DNA from: Pedobacter hiemivivus | Lineage (GTDB): Bacteria; Bacteroidota; Bacteroidia; Sphingobacteriales; Sphingobacteriaceae | Reading direction: 5' to 3' | Assembly: GCF_004331685.1 (NCBI RefSeq) | Contig: NZ_SJSM01000031.1 | Span: 1 to 56,906 of the forward strand | Length of the DNA: 56,906 nucleotides | Shown: positions 54,342 to 56,906 of the stretch, in pieces | Layout: the number at the start of each line of letters is the position of its first letter | Numbering within the stretch: position 1 is the stretch's first letter | Made by a program: the position numbers and the translations under genes | The notes under the pieces: model-generated | The model's input: only the letters and a program-made list of their open reading frames with translations | The model's database searches: none | What the model was told of the DNA's origin: nothing

Positions 54342-54707
54342 AATAAATTTGTTATTCAACCTATAATAACAAAGCGTATTAACAGAAACCTATTGTCTAA
54401 TGCGATTAAGTTCACACCAAATTTAGGTGAGGTACACGTGCTTTCTGAGCAAATTAAAGATGAAAGTTCACCAAAGGAATTCATTAGTATAACAGTTGTT
54501 GATCATGGCATAGGCATGGATAACACAACGTTAGAAAACCTGTTTACGATAGACAACAAATCGATTGCCCTTGGAACGAATAATGAAACTGGTACTGGCC
54601 TTGGCTTGGTACTTTGCAAAGAATTTATTGAAAAGCACGGAGGCAGCATTCAGGTTCAAAGTGCTAAAAACAAAGGCAGCAAATTTACAGTAAGCTTACC
54701 TGTTTAA
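54339..54707 (+). pseudogene. Truncated histidine kinase (ATPase domain only)
   Basis: The open frame encodes only the HATPase domain of a sensor kinase: N box RNLLSNAIKFTP, G1 box DHGIGMD, and G2 box GTGLGLVLCKEF. The frame is open back to a stop at 54336-54338 but has no ATG or GTG; a TTG at 54393 inside the N box is the only possible start. The sensor, dimerisation helices and phospho-accepting histidine are missing. The permease gene ends only 21 bp before the open frame. This looks like the remnant of a deletion, though expression as a lone ATPase domain cannot be excluded. Confidence 0.75.
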
Positions 54708-54890
54708 CATCTCTAAATAATGTAATCCCTCGGGTGTAAGGGATGCCGAGTGTTGCACACGATCTCTTACTATGGTTATGTAACCCAGTCTTTCTAGTTC
54801 CTCATAGGTCTCTTCCATCCCGCCAAGTATTGAAGAACTAACTTGTTGATCTATAATCTCCAGTAGTGATTTAATCTCTTCTTTTTCCAT
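54696..54890 (-). CDS. Small hypothetical protein
   Basis: The 64-aa protein ends in a segment (LERLGYITIVRDRVQHSASL and TPEGLHYLEML) that looks like the recognition helix and wing of a winged-helix domain; the rest is helical. It may be a small DNA-binding protein. Its 3' end overlaps the truncated kinase by 12 bp, convergently. Confidence 0.65.
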   Translation of the reverse strand: MEKEEIKSLLEIIDQQVSSSILGGMEETYEELERLGYITIVRDRVQHSASLTPEGLHYLEMLNR

Positions 54891-54926
54891 GACTTTAAAT
54901 ATTTGGTTATTTAAAGATAGTAAAAA

Positions 54927-55508
54927 CTAAACTTTTATTCTTTCAATTATCGGGGTTTTATTAGCGGTATTGATTCCTTTTAATTCTACATACTTCACGT
55001 TAGGTAACCAGAACGATCCACCTTGTATTCTAAGAAATATGCGCTCTAGCTGGATTTTCTTTTTGTTTACTGTAACGTAAACATGGTATTTTTTATCTTC
55101 AGCAGATTTCATCAAATACATGGGAAGATTTTTATGCGAAACGAATCTTAGCTCATATTGATCATCACCCATCGCTTTAGCCTGGATACCGTAAGCAAAT
55201 TTCCGCTGTATATAACTTAAATCCTCTTTCTCCCCTTCTTCACCGTACCTAAGCCAATATACCTTTATAGGATCTTTTTCAATTACCTCTCCGTTCTTGT
55301 TTACATTCAATTCACATATAATTGTATTCGTATTCGGATCCCTTTGAAGGTAAAAAAGCTGATTGGCTATCCCCTGTGGTGTAGGAAATTTTAATGGAGA
55401 TGGATTTCCGGTTTCAACAGCTTGCGCATAAGCACTAACATTTGCAAATAAAGCAATGAAAAACCAAGATAATATGAGAAGATGAGCGTTAGATTTTAGA
55501 GATTTCAT
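54927..55508 (-). CDS. DUF4833-family secreted protein
   Basis: The 193-aa protein has a signal peptide (ending SAYAQA, about 1-29) and a single DUF4833 domain with LFYLQRDPNTNTIICELN, IKVYWLRYGEEGE and LERIFLRIQGGSFWLPNV. Function unknown; the family is mostly in Bacteroidota. A promoter box lies 24 bp before the start. Confidence 0.83.
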   Translation of the reverse strand: MKSLKSNAHLLILSWFFIALFANVSAYAQAVETGNPSPLKFPTPQGIANQLFYLQRDPNTNTIICELNVNKNGEVIEKDPIKVYWLRYGEEGEKEDLSYIQRKFAYGIQAKAMGDDQYELRFVSHKNLPMYLMKSAEDKKYHVYVTVNKKKIQLERIFLRIQGGSFWLPNVKYVELKGINTANKTPIIERIKV

Positions 55509-55531
55509 GTTTCCTACATTTTAATGGAGAT

Positions 55532-55539
55532 CAAATTTA
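55532..55539 (-). promoter_or_regulatory. Promoter -7 box for the DUF4833 gene
   Basis: On the minus strand TAAATTTG fits TAnnTTTG; predicted leader about 18 nt. Confidence 0.45.
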
Positions 55540-55598
55540 AGTCAAAACCACCATACCTTAATGGCACGATGGTTATTTTACATTAGGTTTACCTTATT

Positions 55599-56111
55599 TT
55601 AATTTACGGCATGTTTGTTTTTAATGTTTTTCAGTTGATGTGCATGTCGTTGTGTATGATAGATCATAAAATAAACGGCTTCCAATCGGGTAACTTGCCC
55701 AAGTCCTGGCAACTCAAATGACAGGCAGGTCTGCGTAAGATCCAGATCGGTAACCGCTTTGCTTACATCAACCTTTATGTCTTCCAAAGTATTTATTAGA
55801 CGTTCCTTATTGTACGCTTTCATTTCGGGAAGTATAAAAGCTGGTGCGTTCATTTTTGTTGTAAAGTCTAGCATAATACGTTCAATAGTTTTCACTGATT
55901 GATCTGGCGCTCTATCTGTATCTTGAACGGGGCCATTTAATGCCTCTGCGAAGCCTGAATTTGCCTTGCAGATATGCCGGGCAACCTGAGCTGGTGTCCA
56001 GCTTCCTTCAAAAGGCACAGCGTTTAGCTGCTGTTCATCAAAAGATGAAATTAACTGCTGAAATTCTGTTATTGTACTTTTCAATTCCTTAACAATTTCA
56101 TTCTTATTCAT
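55599..56111 (-). CDS. DinB-family protein
   Basis: The 170-aa four-helix-bundle protein has the histidine triad typical of DinB/YfiT metal sites: one in WTPAQVARHICKA (about residue 47) and two near YHTQRHAHQLKN at the C-terminus. DinB-like proteins include bacillithiol transferases and other metal-dependent thiol transferases. Specific role unknown. It is transcribed away from the palindrome-rich region at 56254-56286. Confidence 0.88.
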   Translation of the reverse strand: MNKNEIVKELKSTITEFQQLISSFDEQQLNAVPFEGSWTPAQVARHICKANSGFAEALNGPVQDTDRAPDQSVKTIERIMLDFTTKMNAPAFILPEMKAYNKERLINTLEDIKVDVSKAVTDLDLTQTCLSFELPGLGQVTRLEAVYFMIYHTQRHAHQLKNIKNKHAVN

Positions 56112-56253
56112 GGTTTTATTCTTTAATGGTGTAATAAGTGTAACAATTTCATGTTATTATTAAAATAAATCTACGTTAACTAAATGAGAAAAACGGGCTT
56201 AAATGCGTCAAAAAAGAGGTTGTTTGCGACAAATATTATTTTAGTGTCATAAA

Positions 56254-56286
56254 ATTGAAATTTCAATAGTGTATCATGTACACTAT
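56254..56286. promoter_or_regulatory. Two adjoining palindromes, candidate operator
   Basis: The perfect 14-bp palindrome ATTGAAATTTCAAT (56254-56267) is joined to a 21-bp palindrome with perfect 8-bp arms ATAGTGTA and TACACTAT around TCATG (56266-56286); they share two bases. The second is centred about 40 bp before the predicted transcription start, a usual place for a regulator. The regulator is unknown; the half-site resembles GntR-type sites only loosely. Confidence 0.6.
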
Positions 56287-56301
56287 ATAGAAATAACTCC
56301 G

Positions 56302-56309
56302 TATATTTG
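56302..56309 (+). promoter_or_regulatory. Promoter -7 box for the candidate small RNA
   Basis: TATATTTG fits TAnnTTTG; transcription would start at about 56316. No -33 TTG was seen; the palindrome occupies that region. Confidence 0.55.
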
Positions 56310-56315
56310 TCTTAT

Positions 56316-56450
56316 TAAATAATGAAACAACAGCTTCTACTCAGATGTTTTAACAACTCTGATAGAACTTAAAGAGAAAACCCGTTCATACAGGTTTATA
56401 TTTGGTTAGAATAGAGGAACGTCTGGATGGAGTGCCTCTTTCTTTTTTTA
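56316..56450 (+). ncRNA. Candidate small RNA or leader transcript
   Basis: A promoter box at 56302 and a terminator at 56413-56449 bracket about 135 nt. The interval has a weak hairpin near 56376-56397 and a 16-codon open frame (ATG at 56322, peptide MKQQLLLRCFNNSDRT). It does not match tRNA, SRP RNA, RNase P RNA or tmRNA landmarks that I know. It may be a regulatory RNA, or a leader with an attenuator, or noise. Confidence 0.4.
56413..56449 (+). terminator. Intrinsic terminator of the candidate RNA
   Basis: Arms 56413-56420 and 56432-56439 pair over 8 positions with one mismatch, followed by TTCTTTTTTT. Confidence 0.7.
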
Positions 56451-56599
56451 TAGACCTTTTGTAATTTTGGTAATCAGATAGTTAGGCTAGATTTCATGTC
56501 TAGGTCGTTAGTAAATTAGTTAATTAATCTTATTTTGTTTCTAGGCTAAGATATGGCATTTATAGCGTATTTTAGAAGCATTATTCTTACTCTCATCCC

Positions 56600-56906
56600 T
56601 GTAAATTCGGATCAAGCGGAATTCTTGGGGGGAAGGAAATAATTTCTTTCTTTTGCATTTGTAAACCAAACGACAATTTTTATTTTGAGTCAAGCCGAGC
56701 AAACCCTGATCAGTTTATTATTACCGGAAGGTATCCTGGATTATTTTGAGTTAACCCAAGTAGATAAAGCAGAAAAGATGCTGAACATCTACCTTGAAGA
56801 GAAGAATATAGCCCCCGAGGGTTATGATAAAAAGGATCTTGAATCCAAAGGATTCTTTCCAGAGGTTGGTATCCAAGACTTTCCTATTCGTGGCCAGAAA
56901 GTAGCC
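56600..56906 (+). mobile_element. Left part of an ISAon1-type insertion sequence
   Basis: This covers the transposase start and its upstream flank. The segment around 56605-56626 (GTAAATTCGGATCAAGCGGA) could be part of the terminal inverted repeat, but the exact end cannot be fixed because the other end is outside the window. Confidence 0.4.
56685..56906 (+). CDS. ISAon1-type transposase, N-terminal region (cut by window edge)
   Basis: The frame runs 74 codons to the window edge without a stop. The segments LLPEGILDYFELTQVDKAE and KGFFPEVGIQDFPIRGQKV are what I recognise as the N-terminal region protein of ISAon1-family elements, a separate short first frame in many copies. The start used here is TTG at 56685; no ATG is available upstream in frame near it. 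The catalytic part is outside the window. Confidence 0.78.
   Translation, partial: MSQAEQTLISLLLPEGILDYFELTQVDKAEKMLNIYLEEKNIAPEGYDKKDLESKGFFPEVGIQDFPIRGQKVA

Larger units (their letters stand above)
56112..56684. other. Gene-free region before the right-hand IS
   Basis: 572 bp between the DinB gene and the ISAon1-type transposase. It holds two adjacent palindromes, a promoter box, a possible RNA of about 135 nt and a terminator (each listed separately). The part from 56460 to 56600 is AT-rich with no feature I can support; the IS left end probably lies near 56600. Confidence 0.6.

Noticed and set aside
1..56906. The whole window as a composite transposon, since both ends are IS
   Set aside because: The two elements are of different families and the DNA between is housekeeping with no sign of transfer.

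Overview
The window is ordinary chromosome of a low-GC Bacteroidota bacterium, most likely a Sphingobacteriaceae member close to Pedobacter. Evidence: the promoter-like boxes have the Bacteroidota form TAnnTTTG, Shine-Dalgarno sequences are scarce, the serine palmitoyltransferase closely resembles the Sphingobacterium type, and many families present (DUF1080, DUF6807, DUF4833, WbqC, split 5'-nucleotidase) are typical of the phylum. Both edges are cut inside insertion sequences of different families: an IS1182-like transposase start on the left and an ISAon1-type transposase start on the right. No rRNA, tRNA, CRISPR array or prophage was seen.

Left part (0.3-10.4 kb): a three-gene minus-strand operon that looks like 3-keto-glycoside metabolism (DUF6807 protein, double DUF1080 protein, secreted Gfo/Idh/MocA oxidoreductase); then ldcA-xseA-xseB on plus, with overlapping reading frames; then a minus-strand sphingolipid set read as serine palmitoyltransferase (spt), GNAT-type ceramide synthase and ceramide reductase. 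10.8-24.9 kb: a dienelactone hydrolase, a small RRM RNA-binding protein, a YhhN protein, the alpha-2-macroglobulin/PBP1C pair, topoisomerase I and a glutathione peroxidase. 25-36.9 kb: a 5'-nucleotidase split into two overlapping genes, mnmA, a nucleoside phosphorylase, a YigZ/EamA/ribD overlapping cluster, prmC, xerD, aroQ, an M28 peptidase, and a glycosyltransferase plus an LpxL-like acyltransferase.

36.9-50 kb: wbqC-corA-mgtE-bioB on plus, two Mg2+ transporter families back to back; ohr converging on bioB through a palindrome that contains both stop codons; a FUSC protein; two tandem paralogous TPR proteins downstream of gyrA; hemF. 50-56.9 kb: small lipoprotein and hypothetical genes, a DUF4442 protein, an AlbA/Schlafen-type protein, a MATE pump, a TauE/SafE permease, a truncated histidine kinase, DUF4833 and DinB proteins, and then about 570 bp without a gene that carries two adjacent palindromes, a promoter box, a possible short RNA and a terminator.

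I found no clear unknown defence or mobile system. The signals most worth checking are: dispersed palindromic repeats of the form GTCATCCTGAATTYATTTC, one of which supplies a stop codon; promoter boxes set so close to start codons that several mRNAs should be leaderless; the bioB/ohr stop-codon palindrome; the regulated small-RNA-like unit at about 56.3 kb; and the assignment of the sphingolipid genes.
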